From Epiperipatus broadwayi (Eukaryota; Onychophora; Udeonychophora; Euonychophora; Peripatidae), in NCBI GenBank assembly GCA_028023455.1, contig JAQFVV010006271.1, positions 1,610,987 through 1,674,986 of the forward strand: DNA of 64,000 nt, in the 5' to 3' direction. The translations under genes were made by a program, and so were the position numbers. This document shows, piece by piece, positions 24,870 through 36,430 of the stretch. The notes under the pieces were generated by a model. That model saw nothing but the letters and a program-made list of their open reading frames with translations, was not told the DNA's origin and did not search any database. Numbering within the stretch: the first letter of the stretch is position 1; every line of letters starts with the position of its first letter.

Positions 24870-26345
24870 AGGAGGTAGTTCTTCTCCACATGGAAGTGGA
24901 ATAAGTCTTGATGGCTGGCTTCAGTCCATCTCTCTTTGATAAGTTGAGTTTTTTCTATTATATACTTTTTAATGTAAGTCTTATCATTTCTATTTGGACA
25001 TTATATTACTGCTGCATGAGGTCTGGATTGAACCAGCCTTTTAAATTTGTCTGGAGGATTTTTTTGTATATTGCCAATGTCTATAGCTGTTATTAATTCT
25101 GCCATTTCCTCAATGGATCTTTTACTGTTGCTCAACATGATTTGTTCAACAGCATGTGGCATATTATGCCATATTGTTCTTATGATTTGAACCTCAGATA
25201 AGGAAAAGGCTATTAATGATCTCAGCTTAGAGACTTGGTTTTAAAAAAAAACTGAATGTGAGTCTCCCCTATAATGGCCAAATATTTTTTCCTGAGATAC
25301 ACCAGAAGCTATGGGATTTCCTACCTATGAATTCTACAATTCTGGGGTTTTATTCTCTAGGTATGCCAGAAATATGTGGCCATTCCATTGAAGTGGTTAC
25401 AGACAATTGTGATCTTTTTATCTTTTTGTCAGTTATGAAACTGAAATAATTCCATCAACTTTCTAGATGTGTTAAAATACTTTCCCCCACATTTGCCTTA
25501 AAAGTTTTTATTTGTATGTTTTTAGCAATAATCTGGCTAGTTTCCCCTATTATTTTTTTAATCCTTCCTAGTTATTGTTTATTCATCTGGAGAGTCTACA
25601 TTATATTTCTGAATTCTTTTTATTTTCTTTACTTATGGAGTAGAAACACTTAATTTCAATTATTCTCTGTTCAAGGTCTTTATTTCAGCACAATGACTTA
25701 TGCACTGTCAAATCTTTCTATTTAATCTTGAAGTGTTTCTTCACTGTGAATTATAGCCTCTTCTTGCCATTTCCGTTGATATTGCAAGACTTCCTGTGTC
25801 TCTTTACTTTTCTCCAAAACTTCTTTTGCCTGCACTATTTCTTCTTCCATCTGATCTATTCTTACCCTTTCTGACTTTATATCCTCACTAATATGACTAA
25901 TATTTTTTTTCAATGATCTTATTTCTTGTTTTAATCTTTTTATACTTTGTTCTATTTCTTTCTCTAATGATTTTTTACATACTTCCTTCACATGCTGAGT
26001 TTAATTTAATTTCTGTTCAATTTCTATTTTCATATCATACACTTTTATTATTAAATCCTATTTTATTGTTTGTTGATTTTCTTCAATTTCTTTAGTTTCT
26101 TGTTTAATCTCTTGTATCACTCACCTTTGTCCCAATCTGATTTATTTTTTTCATCAAGTCCTGTTTATTCTGTTTCATTTCTTGCTGATATTTATTTAAC
26201 ATCCCATTGACTTTGTATGATTATGTTGACAAGCATTTACATTTCTGTGGGCTTGACTGCTTTTTAAACAAAGTCAGCATTTTTAAAAAGGGATGAGGCT
26301 TCTTTCTTCCCATGCTACCTCCTCAGGTGTTGAACAATCATTTTG
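24870..26345 (-). pseudogene. Gag-like remnant with coiled coil (B)
   Basis: On the minus strand MGRKK starts near 26318. A frame at 25991-25722 is almost wholly helical: EIEQSIKRLKQEIRSLKK and EEEIVQAKEVLEKSKETQEV give heptad-like spacing, so a coiled coil of about 80 residues. Further on, IQIKTFKANVGES and LTHLES (about 25510-25460) resemble the plus-strand gag-like piece at 30.6-31.2 kb (IQIKFFKGEVGENSKAHLES), placing both in one gag family. Stops and shifts are frequent. It lies head-to-head with the Gypsy-like pol at 26.9 kb and could be its inverted 5' part or a separate insertion. Confidence 0.5.
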
Positions 26346-26925
26346 CCTTTAGGTTTCCACATTGGGAAAGAAAAAAAAAGCTACTCTCTCTTATCCTTTA
26401 AATTTATGTTTTTAATAATAACTTTTCTGTGTCTGATAAATTAGAATAGTTTAACTATTCTTTTTTAATCTTATAAACTCACTTTATATTTAAGCCATTT
26501 TTAGGTAACAAACTTTTTATATTTAACAACTATTCATTTAAATAATAAACTCCCACTCCAAGCATTCCCAATTTTTACACATATCACTATACTAGCACTG
26601 ACTAACTTTTTTATTTTTCTTATTTAAAATTTTGCCAACTATCCCACTAACATCTACTACCAATTGCTTAAAATATCAAGCATACTGAGTTTGTATTTGT
26701 GGCTCACATTACAGGGGCCAACTAAATAAATATCCAAGACTAAGCTTCAAGATCAACTCCTGACAGATACAGAACTAAAATATAAAGATGCCATTAAGAG
26801 AGGTATCACACATGAATTAGTAATCAAGCAGTCTAAGGAATATACAGATATCAATTCTAATAAAAATTGTTATCACATAATACAAAAATCTAATGAACAA
26901 AAAATGAAACAAAAAACCAACAGAG
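26346..26925. other. No gene recognised between gag B and pol
   Basis: AT-rich. It includes plus-strand text after about 26700 that may be decayed gag leading into the zinc knuckles at 26.95 kb. Confidence 0.4.
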
Positions 26926-26929
26926 TATA

Positions 26930-29900
26930 AATGATAATAAATTTAATTATTATTGCAGTGATAAACTGGGTCACAAAGTTCGAAGTTGTAGGTAAAATTG
27001 AGACAACTATACAAACTGTGGAGTGAAAGGCCATCTAGCAAAAGTATGCTGAGAAGCAAAAGCCAAAAAGGATGACAAAAATAATGTTAATATTAAAAAT
27101 CTAAAATGCAGCAAAGTGGAATTTAAACTTCCATTATTGATTGAAGGGAAACATTTCAAAATGGAGCACAATAGTATTTCAGGTTTTACATTAATTTCCC
27201 TTAGAAATTGTGAAGTTATCATCACTAACAGATGCGATTCACCTAAAATTGAGAAAACAAATTTAAATGCTAAAAATGTAAACAGCAATGCAGTAGAAAT
27301 ATTTGGAATAGTAAAAGTGTAAGTAAAATTACACTTAAAAACAAAATGTTACCATTATATATAGTTTCCAGACACATAAATCCACTTATAGTACGAAACT
27401 GATTTAAACCTTTCAGGATTACCATTAACATGATTAAAAAAATAACATCAAAAAAGAAATTCAAAATAAATTCCCGAATCTTTTTTTAAGTCAAAAATGG
27501 GGGAGATAAAAAATAATACCTGCTCAATTAGAACTCAAATACAACTTAACTTCAGCCATCTGTAAGGCCTGGAAGATACCGTTTGCATAACAAACAAAAG
27601 TAGAAGAGGCTCTTAATGATTTAATGCAGAATGATATTTTAAGATTTGGAGTGAGTTATAGTAAAAAAACCAGATGGGAAGATACAAATGTGTAAAGACT
27701 ACAGAATGACAATTAACAAAAACTGTGTAAAAGTACCTATCCAGTCCATAATGCAAGAAAAATTATAGCACTGTTACAAATGTCATCTTACTTTGCTAAA
27801 CTTGATCTTCATGTAGATTTTCATTAAACACCAGTGTGAAAATAAACTAAAAAGCTTCAAACAATTACAACTCACTTAGAAGTATTTAACTACAACCATT
27901 TGTCATTTGTGATCAATGGCACACCAAACATGTTTCAGACAAAAGTGGACATGTTGTTTAATGAGTTAAAAGAAGTAATCCCATAATTTAATGACATATT
28001 AATTACAGCTACTGAAAACATCCTCAGAAACAGAGTTAATCAGGTGTGTAAAAAAACTTAAAACTTTCAGGACAACACTGAACACTGAAAAATATATATA
28101 GAATACCAGAAATTTTAAGATCCTGGGCATATCATCTCACATGCCAGAAAAGCCCTGCAAACCAGACAAAATCAGAGTTGTTAAAAATGCACCCATACCA
28201 AAAATGTGAAAGAGTTTCAGGCATTTCTGGGACTAATCACTTTGAAATTTTTATTCAAGGAAGAGCATATGAAGAGCTAATCTCTATATAACATACTGAA
28301 AAAGAATAAGAATGGAAAACCACCTAATACGATGCATTTGTCAGAACAAAATCTTTACTAATATTTCTAATACATTATGACAGCAACTTGCAGATAATAT
28401 TAACAACAGATGCATCAATTTATGGAGTGGGAACACTGTTAACCTGTCCCACATACAATGGTGATAGATCAATAGCATATGCATCATGAATGCTGAGAAA
28501 TTCAGAAATAAACTATAGTCAGCTTTACAAAGAGAGAAATTCCATCAGGATATATATGGATGAAATTCCACAGTAATAACCAATCACAAGACACTATTAG
28601 GAATACTGGCAAAGGTGAAACAATCCCAGATTATTTCAGCCCATACATGCTATATTGAATAATGTTACTGTCAACTTAAAACTATGAATTAAATTATAAA
28701 AAGTGTAGCTTAATACAACATGTAGATGCACTCTCATGAATACTGGATATAACTGAAGTAATAAAAATTAATGTGGATATCAATATTATAGATAATCTAA
28801 ATTCACAATTGTTAAACAGTAAAAAAGTGGCAGAATGAACTTCATGGATCCAGGATACCAACTACTGAAAAATGGATTAGTAAAGCCTGGCATAGTAAAC
28901 AACCTCAAAATTTGCTAATATCCTTTTTGAATGCTTGCTTAAACCTATCTGTTTGCAAAGGATGTATATTAAATGAAGATAGTGTTCTAATACCTAAAAG
29001 CTAAAATCAAGGACTCAAGATGCTGCATAATGAACATCTGGGAGTCATGCATATGAAAGCACTAGTCAAAAACTATGTTTAGTGTCCTAAAATAAATGAA
29101 GATCTTGCGTTGTATATTAAAAAAATTTGCATGACATGCCAATCCCATACCTGATTAACAAAAAAAAAACATAACTCATAGCCACATGCAAAAAAAACAC
29201 TTGGGAACAAATCCACATAGACTATGGAATATACATTCTTGATATTTGTAAATGCCTACTCTCACTGGATAGAATACTGCATCATAAAAACACAGCTAAT
29301 GATGAGATTATTGATAAGCTGAGTGAAATACTTTTGGTGCAAGGTTATAGTTTGTGTCTGAAAAGTTCAAACAATATTTATAAACTAAGGACATTTAAGT
29401 CATGCACTTACCCCCTTATCATTCGGAAAGTAATGGGTTATTAGAAAATACAGTAAATCCACTTAAATCAGTAAAAAAAAAAGAAAATCCTACAAAAATG
29501 CAAGAAAAATTTCATCAAATAATATTACATAGCACTCTACTCCTAGAAGCAAATGGAAAGTTTCCATCTGTATTATTAATTAAATGGAAGCTAAGGACAA
29601 AACTTATTCTGATACTACTCAAACATATACACACTAATGTAGAAGCATAACATGAAACTTTTTAACATGGGAGATAAAGTATGGGTCAGAGATAACCTAT
29701 ATAAAACATGGATCAAGAGACAAGTTACCAACATATTCAAATTCATAGCAGCTATATGAAGTGATGATAATGTAGTGTATAAAAGACACATTAATCACAT
29801 ATGCCCCATACTTCTGAAAGTTGGGAAAACATCAGTTCTAGCAGAAGTAGCAGTAGTGAAATAACCAAGATAAATTAGAGAAAGAGAAAGCACAACCCAG

Positions 29901-30130
29901 ACAACCTGAAACTCAAGAGTGATAGGCAATAGAAGAAAACAACACATCATAAAAAGAAGGCAATGTAGCAGTTGAAGCAAACAGGAAAAAAAATCCAACA
30001 GATGAAGAACAATGTGAAAAAACATTGTCAAGACTCCAAAAGAAGACAAACCCACCCATGCTTTTAAAAGAATATGTTTGCTAAATTTTTTAGAACTATA
30101 TAAAGGCAAGAAACTTCTTACAATGCAACT
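26930..30130 (+). pseudogene. Gypsy-type retrotransposon: gag knuckles, protease, RT, RNase H, integrase
   Basis: Domains occur in Gypsy order on the plus strand. Two CCHC knuckles lie at about 26955-27055 (SDKLGHKVRSC; NCGVKGHLAKVC). A protease-like stretch FKLPLLIEGKHFKMEHNS follows at 27120. Reverse transcriptase follows: PDGKIQMCKDYRMTINKNC (about 27672), KLDL near 27800, FNYNHLSFVINGTPNMFQTK (27880-27945) and FNDILITAT in place of the catalytic Y-x-DD (about 27980). RNase H begins LTTDASIYGVGTLLT (28400). The integrase has an HHCC part (HNEHLGVMHMKALV ... CMTCQSH, 29020-29145) and a late core TYPPYHSESNGLLENTV (29405-29455). Numerous stops, and the damaged catalytic site, show it is dead. 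No LTR pair was recognised. Confidence 0.8.
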
Positions 30131-30531
30131 TCTAGTCCCATGTAGTGAGAGATATGTCTGATATATTTAGAGAACAGTCAACTGATAGTCAAAAAACACC
30201 ATTGGTTGATTTATCTCACCTCATAGTGAAAAGTACTATACAGAACAAAAGAAGAAAAAATAACCAGTTAATCATGAATGCTTGCAAAATCTGGTCATGC
30301 ACAGATTCTCTAGGAGTAAAAAAAAATTATATATGCAGCAGGATTAATCTCACTCTTCAGAAGAGAATGTAGGTAAAATTACAATTTACTTAATATTACT
30401 AACTGTATCTGTTATAAATAATAAATATTGCTGATCATATAATTTGTATCTTCCTGCCACTCTGTGAAGAAAAAGGGAAAGCTAAACCCACTCAGTCATC
30501 AACAGTAAGGTATTGCTAAAAACTGCTTATA

Positions 30532-30569
<38 letters not shown>

Positions 30570-30600
30570 AAATCAAAAAAAATTTAATGTAAAAAAATCA
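30131..30600. other. Spacer between pol and gag-like piece, with (TA)n
   Basis: A 75-codon frame (30145-30372) could be decayed C-terminal pol or envelope-region DNA but shows no motif. A (TA)n run occupies about 30530-30568. An LTR might lie here, but no boundary is recognisable. Confidence 0.4.
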
Positions 30601-30601
30601 A

Positions 30602-31200
30602 ATGGCTGTCAAAGAAGAAAATGTTATCACAGCGTATATTCAAGAGTTGAGAAGAGATGTAGCAGAAATAAAAGAGAAAAAAGGGAAAGAAATGAAAGCA
30701 GCTTGGCTAGTGATTACCAAGCTAACAAACTTAATAGACTGGGGGTAGTGCAAGTTGTTGGCGAGACTGTAGCTGATGTTAAAAATAATTTTAGAGAGGG
30801 GGAAGCCAAAATTGATCAGGAAAGTACCATAATCAAAGGAAACATGCAGCTCACCCTCACAGACAGGATAGAGTTAAATTTAATACAAGAAGCAGGGAGC
30901 TCTGATACAATCAAATCGATATTACCGCTAGGCAGTACACCCATAGACCTGGCAAAATTTATACAAATTAAGTTTTTCAAAGGAGAAGTGGGAGAAAACT
31001 CAAAGGCCCACCTAGAAAGTCTACAATAATTTTTTCGGGTTCAGAAAGTCTAAATAGCTGACCAAGTAGTCCTTGCTATGCATCATTTATATGGATATGC
31101 TGACTCATGGTGGGATTGCTGCATGGAGTTACTCTTTAAACAACCCCCAGATCCCATTTAAATTGTTAGTTTTCTTGTGAGGATCTGACCTTTTACATAC
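30602..31200 (+). pseudogene. Gag-like remnant (C)
   Basis: A start at 30602 gives an N-terminal helical stretch (AYIQELRRDVAEIKEKKGKE). After a 1-base shift near 30700 a 108-codon frame continues to PIDLAKFIQIKFFKGEVGEN and SKAHLESLQ. Two in-frame TAA codons follow at about 31027 and 31051, where Gln would fit, and then HHLYGYADSWWD, the Trp-pair signature of retrotransposon gag. The order matches gag remnant B. It sits downstream of the Gypsy pol, so it starts another copy or belongs to a tandem or rearranged insertion. It breaks off near 31200 without zinc knuckles. Confidence 0.6.
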
Positions 31201-31825
31201 ATAACCTTTATATATTACACACTATATATTATATATATGCAAAAAACCAACAACTAAAATCCTTTAGATTAACCAAGATGTATACTCGTTTGGGTATATA
31301 TCTGTTTAAGTTTAAAATATTGACTAATAACCGATAATTCCATTATATGTGTTGATAATTATTAGAAGCACCAAATGTATGATATAGTATAAGTTAGCAT
31401 AGGATTGGGCCATGAGTAAAATAGTTTTCTATACATTGAAAGAAACCATGATAATTTAGCTCCATGTTTGCATAAGTAAAGTCTTTTTTTTATTTGTTTT
31501 TTTTTTTCACAAGTTTACAGATATGAAACAGAAATTTCCCAGCCGACTTTCCATTTCACCATTAACCTAATGATCTGTCCGTCTGAACTAGTTTTGAACC
31601 TATTTTAAATGTCAAAATAATATATAAGTTGAGCAGTAAAATTTTCTATCATGGCCGCTTGAATGGCATCATCCATTTACATACAAAAGTATGCTATACT
31701 TAGACAGGATTGAAATGCTCATAATTTGTTATAAAATGTTTTATTAATTTATAAGTCAATTCTGAATTTTATATTTGTATTATATTCATATGTGGATGGA
31801 TAATTTAAACCATGGAATGATGGCA
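31201..31825. other. AT-rich DNA, no gene seen
   Basis: No coding frame or repeat boundary recognised. Confidence 0.5.
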
Positions 31826-31844
31826 TAAATATATGTAACTATAC

Positions 31845-32170
31845 CAAGTGTATCTAACTATAAATAAACTATATCTAAGTATAAATGTTAATAAAAAAGA
31901 ATTTAAAAAAACTTACATTTTTATGCTTAGTTTTGACTTGTAAAGTATATCTAATGGTCACAACTGTATATATAATTATAAATAAGTAAATTGTTTTTAC
32001 ATAAAGATTAATAAAAAAAAGAAATGAACTTATGTTTCATTCAGGTAGGATCCATGGTTCGAACTACGTTATTCTCACTATGTAACTGCAAAGTATATCT
32101 AACTATAAATGTATTTTTTACATGAAGATTAATAAATAAAATGTAATAAAACTTACATTGTTATGCTCAA
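31845..32170. repeat. Three degenerate direct repeats inside the TIR element
   Basis: The block AAAGTATATCTAAYTATAAAT ... ATTAATAAA ... AACTTAYATTNTTATGCT occurs three times with a period of about 100-150 bp. The arm of the element has been tandemly amplified on the left side only. Confidence 0.7.
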
Positions 32171-32276
32171 TTTAGAGCTATGTTGTGTGGCAAAACTTAA
32201 CAACTGCCACCAAAAAAGTCCCTGCTGTCAAAATTATGAACTACTTTTGCCATGTGTAATTTTTGCTGTGTCAAAA

Positions 32277-32432
32277 ATGGCAGATAGAGTTTCTATCACT
32301 TCTTTAGTTCCTCCAAATGAAATTGTGGATGTTGCGGCTGTTCTGGCAGAAAGATGGGATACTTGTCACCTGCTAGAACAATTTCAAACTGCGGAATTGA
32401 CCATGAAGTGGAGGCCAGGAGGCATTTATTAA
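32277..32432 (+). CDS. Short ORF of unknown origin inside the TIR element (51 codons)
   Basis: An ATG in good context (CAAAAATGG) opens MADRVSITSLVPPNEIVDVA, and the frame ends RPGGIY stop. Composition (Ala, Val, Asp, Glu, Arg, Trp) is unlike chance frames nearby and GC is higher than in the flanks. The frame is open further upstream, so it could also be read from 32163 (89 codons). No family is recognised and no splice signal is obvious. It may be a captured piece of a host exon or a decayed transposon protein. Whether it is expressed is unknown. Confidence 0.3.
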   Translation: MADRVSITSLVPPNEIVDVAAVLAERWDTCHLLEQFQTAELTMKWRPGGIY

Positions 32433-32699
32433 ACAATAGTATGCTATGTCTGCGATGCAATATTCAGTGTTCGCTGGTAAAATATTCAGACAGCTTTTTT
32501 TAATGTTTATGTAAAAAGATTTATAGTTAATATAGTTTATTTATTTACTTATTTATAGTTATATATACTATTGTGGATATACTTTACAAGTCAAAACTAC
32601 GCATAAAAATATAAGTTTTTTTAAATTCCTTTTTATTAACATTTATACTTAGATATAGTTTATTTATAGTTATATACACTTAGTATAGTTACATACATT

Positions 32700-33977
32700 T
32701 AGTACGAAAAAAAATGTAGTTCAGTTTTTTAAAAATAGAGGGCAAAATGTTGAGGCTGCTAACCGTCAAGATTACCAAAATCAATTAGTGACCGCACCTG
32801 TGGGGTAAAAGTAAAATCTAGTTTACTGATTGAATTTGTTTGCAACAAAAGACTGTCATTAAATCAGAATACCATTACTATCTGCTAGGCCTTAAAAATT
32901 TATAACACCTAAAAAAGAGATTTAATTAATGAAATCAGAATCAAAATGATATAATTTATATATTTAATTAAAAAAATTTTAAGTAAATGAAATATATCAC
33001 CTCAGAGACATTATCAGTAGTAGAAAATCAGATTATATAATTTTGTTTAATTAAAAGTCAATTGGTCCTGAAGCAAATGAAATTCCAAAAGGTGTTAAGG
33101 CTTGGTAGGTGGAAATATATAAATAGGCTATATTTTAAGCGGGAAAAAAACTCCATTTTTTTTGAAGAGCTGTTACTATCAGAAGCTATATATTGTTAAT
33201 TTCATTATGTCCTGCTAAAAAAGGCAAGAATTTGCTGCCTTTTCCATAATGGAATGTCGAAGTTTGATCCACCCAAGGCAGAAGCAACAACCAATGTTGC
33301 CCTAACAAGCTTATTGTAACAAATAGAAGATGCCATAAGCTGCTAAAAAGAACTCCCCTTCATCCCAATTCAAGTACCCCAGTCCTGCTATAGGAATAAC
33401 ATCTTAAATAGTCTCCCAACTATCTCCAGCCCAGCCATATGAGAAACATTTTAATATCAATTAAAATTGCAGAGCTCTGTGTAAAATCCAAAATAATCAT
33501 TATTTCTTTAAAATACAGGTTAGCTAACTATATTAATGTAAACTCTGTCTTAATTGTTTTATAAGTAATATTTGAATTCTATAAATGATATACTTTTGCT
33601 AATATTCTTTATTAACGTAATGTTTTTCTATATAACTTAATCACTGCAGTTATATTTCTTTCTCTTTTGCTTATTTTAATTATTATTAATTATGCCTATA
33701 TTTTGAAATAGTGTGCATTTAGTTACAAATTTTTTTTTTTTGAAGATATTATTTAAAATCTTCATATTGTTTTTAATTATAGGTCATTTAGCATGCTGTT
33801 TCGAAACCCTATTTTATAAATAATGGTGACCCTTTTGTGCTCATTGTTATTTTGTCATTTATTAATAAATTAATGTAAATATAAAATGTGGCTTATAAAT
33901 CCAAATTTGCAACCTTTAATTATTATGTTACTAAAAATTAAACTAGCCTGGAGTGTAAATCATAAGTATATTTTTCC
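32700..33977. other. No gene recognised
   Basis: Mostly AT-rich. Around 33050-33440 the composition is more even, and GPEANEIPKGVKAW can be read, faintly like a LINE reverse transcriptase block, but this is too weak to call. Confidence 0.45.
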
Positions 33978-34240
33978 TATTAAAGTATTTGAATAAACAT
34001 TTATTTTATAACGTCTTGCGTGCGATTATAATTACGATAGAATGATAGCCTGTTAAGCTAATTGTGCAGACGCTGTGAGAATGTTATTAATAAATGAATA
34101 CCTTTGAACAACCACATGATATAGTACAAATACTATATCATGTGGTTGTTCGAAGGTATTCATTTATTAATAACATTCTCACAGCATCTGCGCAATTAGC
34201 TTAACAGGCTGTCATTCTATCATAATTATTAAAGTATTTG
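33978..34240. mobile_element. Hairpin insertion flanked by a 14-bp duplication
   Basis: TATTAAAGTATTTG is present at 33978-33991 and again at 34227-34240. Between them lie about 33 unpaired bases and then an inverted repeat: left arm about 34025-34126, loop CAAA (34127-34130), right arm 34131-34232. Over the inner 91 positions I count four mismatches, all transitions, so the arms are nearly identical. There is no reading frame. The right arm overlaps the duplication by a few bases. It could be a palindromic foldback transposon, or a retroposed fragment copied twice in opposite directions. Confidence 0.85.
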
Positions 34241-35875
34241 TAAGTCCTTTAAATATACTTTCCCCCTTAAGAGTTTATCAATTATAGATAACTGAAAAGA
34301 TTGAACAGGATAAAGTTTATATATATATATTCTTATCAGTAGCATATACGTACTTCTCATGCTACAGAAGAGTTGGTTCTTTTGATCAGGTTGATAAGTT
34401 AGTGTTCACATAATTTATGGTATTTAGTTTATAATATACTTCGGCTTGGCGGATGTGAAATTTATTAATATTTTATCGTTTTGCTGTTTTGATTTATATT
34501 AAGATGGAGCCATGGTGTGTCCAGCCCATTTTCCTCTCTTAGGGTAGTGCAGTAGCTAATACTGAGCTAAGGGCCAGATTAGCATGTAAGCCCCCCTTGC
34601 CTTTTATGAACCAAATAAAGGTTCTCATTTAGCAGCATAATGATTGGTCATTGGGTAAACTGATGTTGGTCATGAAAACCCTAAAATCTATTCATCCATC
34701 CACAGAGAAACTTTTCTATTATATTTTACTTGTGCGTAGCATATTAGTAAAATCTTTATAGCTAACTCTACCCCCATTAATATGCAGTCTTTGCTGTTAA
34801 GCTGAAGCATTCTTGAAACCCCGTTTGATCTAAAGCTATATGGGATGCTTTATAAACCCACATTAAATATATAAATTTGTCATAATCAGATGTATTATTA
34901 AATTACACTCCAGATTAATTTGATTACATATACAATAGCCACTTGAATTGATTATGAAACAGCATAACTAAGTGGAATGTAATGATTTGTTATATAGCAT
35001 AATATTTAACTCCTTTAAATAATAGCCACAAATTTATTTTACCAAAGTATCAATTATTGTTTGTACAATTGCCTAGATTAATGCTGCTTAGTCAGTAAAT
35101 AAAAATGCCTGTGTGCATTATCCAACACTAAATAATGGATTATATCAAAATATATATGTAATTGTCAATAAATATATTACTAATTCATCATATATCAGTT
35201 TCTGTCTCATTATTAAATCAATCCAAATCACTAATTGATCATAGATATTCATTAGTAAAGCCCCTATTAATTAAATATATTAGATTTTATCATGGGAACA
35301 TCTCTAGTATTAAATTTGTTAATATATAGGTTTAAGTCCATGAGTCTCATTTGTCTTCTCTGCTAGTGGGCCAGATTTAAAATAAATTCTTGTGTGCCAT
35401 CATTGTTATGTTATCCATTAGGTGTTTGATCTGGGGGTTGGAGAGTGATTCAAATCCAAGCTGGTCCCTGACCTAAATCTCGGGCTTGGCTGGGTTTGAA
35501 GTAAATTCTTTGTAGTTCCAGCTCATGTTAGATGAATAAACATGTTTCGACTGGTACAATATATATATATATATTGTGTATCATTATAATTGTCTATTAT
35601 ATAATTTTATTACACATCCAATTAAAGATTTGGTTGTTTTTATTCACACCAATCAACCCATCACACAAAGTGAGAAGTTTATAAAATGGATTTTTTATAC
35701 ATTTAATATAATAAGCTGATTTTGCATTTGATACTCCATATAATATTATAGTCATAGCATACAGATTCAAAGTGAAGACAACTAGTAATTTAAAGAATAT
35801 ATAAATAATATTTAAATGTGGGTTTACATGACACTTTTTAGAGAAGCAAAAGTAGGATTCTTTTGCATTGTTGGT
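34241..35875. other. No gene recognised
   Basis: The region 34500-34900 is less AT-rich but has no long frame. Short inverted similarities (GCTGTTTC and CTGGAGTGTAA words near 33800-33960 against 34890-34980) hint at an older element surrounding the hairpin insertion. Confidence 0.4.
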
Positions 35876-35879
35876 GACA

Positions 35880-36430
35880 TGTCAAGCTTCTTTTACCTTG
35901 GTTTTGCATCATTGCATTCTAAACATACCACAATCACCAGTGTAAGTTTAAAGAGATGTGCACATTTATTTTCATGATGTAAAAATATGGATTTATGGTC
36001 AGAATAGTTCTTGGACCTGTCATACAGATACTTGTGCTGGACAACTCTGGTCGGTAAGTTCACACAGAATTCCCTAAAATAAACTGCATTGCAATTAGCA
36101 AGATTGCAGGAAATCTTGTACATAATTTGAAGGATCAATTTTGTCTTAGGAGCTATTAACTAAGTGGTTTGGGGTAGGAGGGGTATGGAAGCTAATTCTG
36201 TAAGTTTCTGAGCAAACCTTGTTTATACTTCTGAACACATTGGGTATATAAGGAAGTAAAATCCATGGTTTTAGTATAAAATCCCTTGACAATATTAATG
36301 AGCATCATGTATTTATATACAAATTGGCATAAGTTATTGATATAATTGTTGATGTTACTTTTTTGACCTGATTTGAATTTGCATAAACTGGGGTTTCTGT
36401 GTAGAAGGCCTAAAAATTTATGCAAATTGG
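35880..36430 (-). pseudogene. Penelope-like element fragment (RT motif A and GIY-YIG region)
   Basis: The minus-strand frame 36425-36192 includes KFKSGQKSNINNYINNLCQF and then TMDFTSLYTQ, the block-A motif of Penelope-like reverse transcriptases (D-F-T-x-L-Y-T). The next frame, 36138-35893, reads YKISCNLANCNAVYF, then CVNLPTRVVQHK and DHKSIFLHHENKCAHLF, matching the Penelope GIY-YIG endonuclease layout (Y-x-I-x-C, C-x-x-x-Y-I-G, N-L-x-x-R, H). The GIY core has become VYFRE. Motifs B to D of the reverse transcriptase are missing, so the middle is deleted. It differs in sequence from the element at 59.4-60.4 kb and represents another family or subfamily. Confidence 0.55.

Larger units (their letters stand above)
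31828..32699. mobile_element. Non-autonomous element with about 125-bp terminal inverted repeats
   Basis: The left end (31828-31955) and the reverse complement of the right end (32575-32699) agree at nearly every base: GTAACTATACYAAGTGTAT, ACTATAAATAAACTATATCT, AAGTATAAATGTTAATAAAA, then AACTTAYATTTTTATGC, GTTTTGACTTGTAAAGTAT. The interior of about 620 bp has no transposase. It carries partial direct repeats of the arm and a short, less AT-rich segment with an ORF. No target duplication could be assigned because the flanks are AT-rich. The length and long arms fit a MITE or foldback element whose autonomous partner is not in the window. Confidence 0.85.

Noticed and set aside
33050-33440. LINE reverse transcriptase block (GPEANEIPKGVKAW)
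   Set aside because: Only one short, weak similarity; no second motif follows in any frame.
36192-36425. Independent small host gene
   Set aside because: The DFTSLYT motif and the downstream GIY-YIG-like frame make a Penelope remnant the better explanation.
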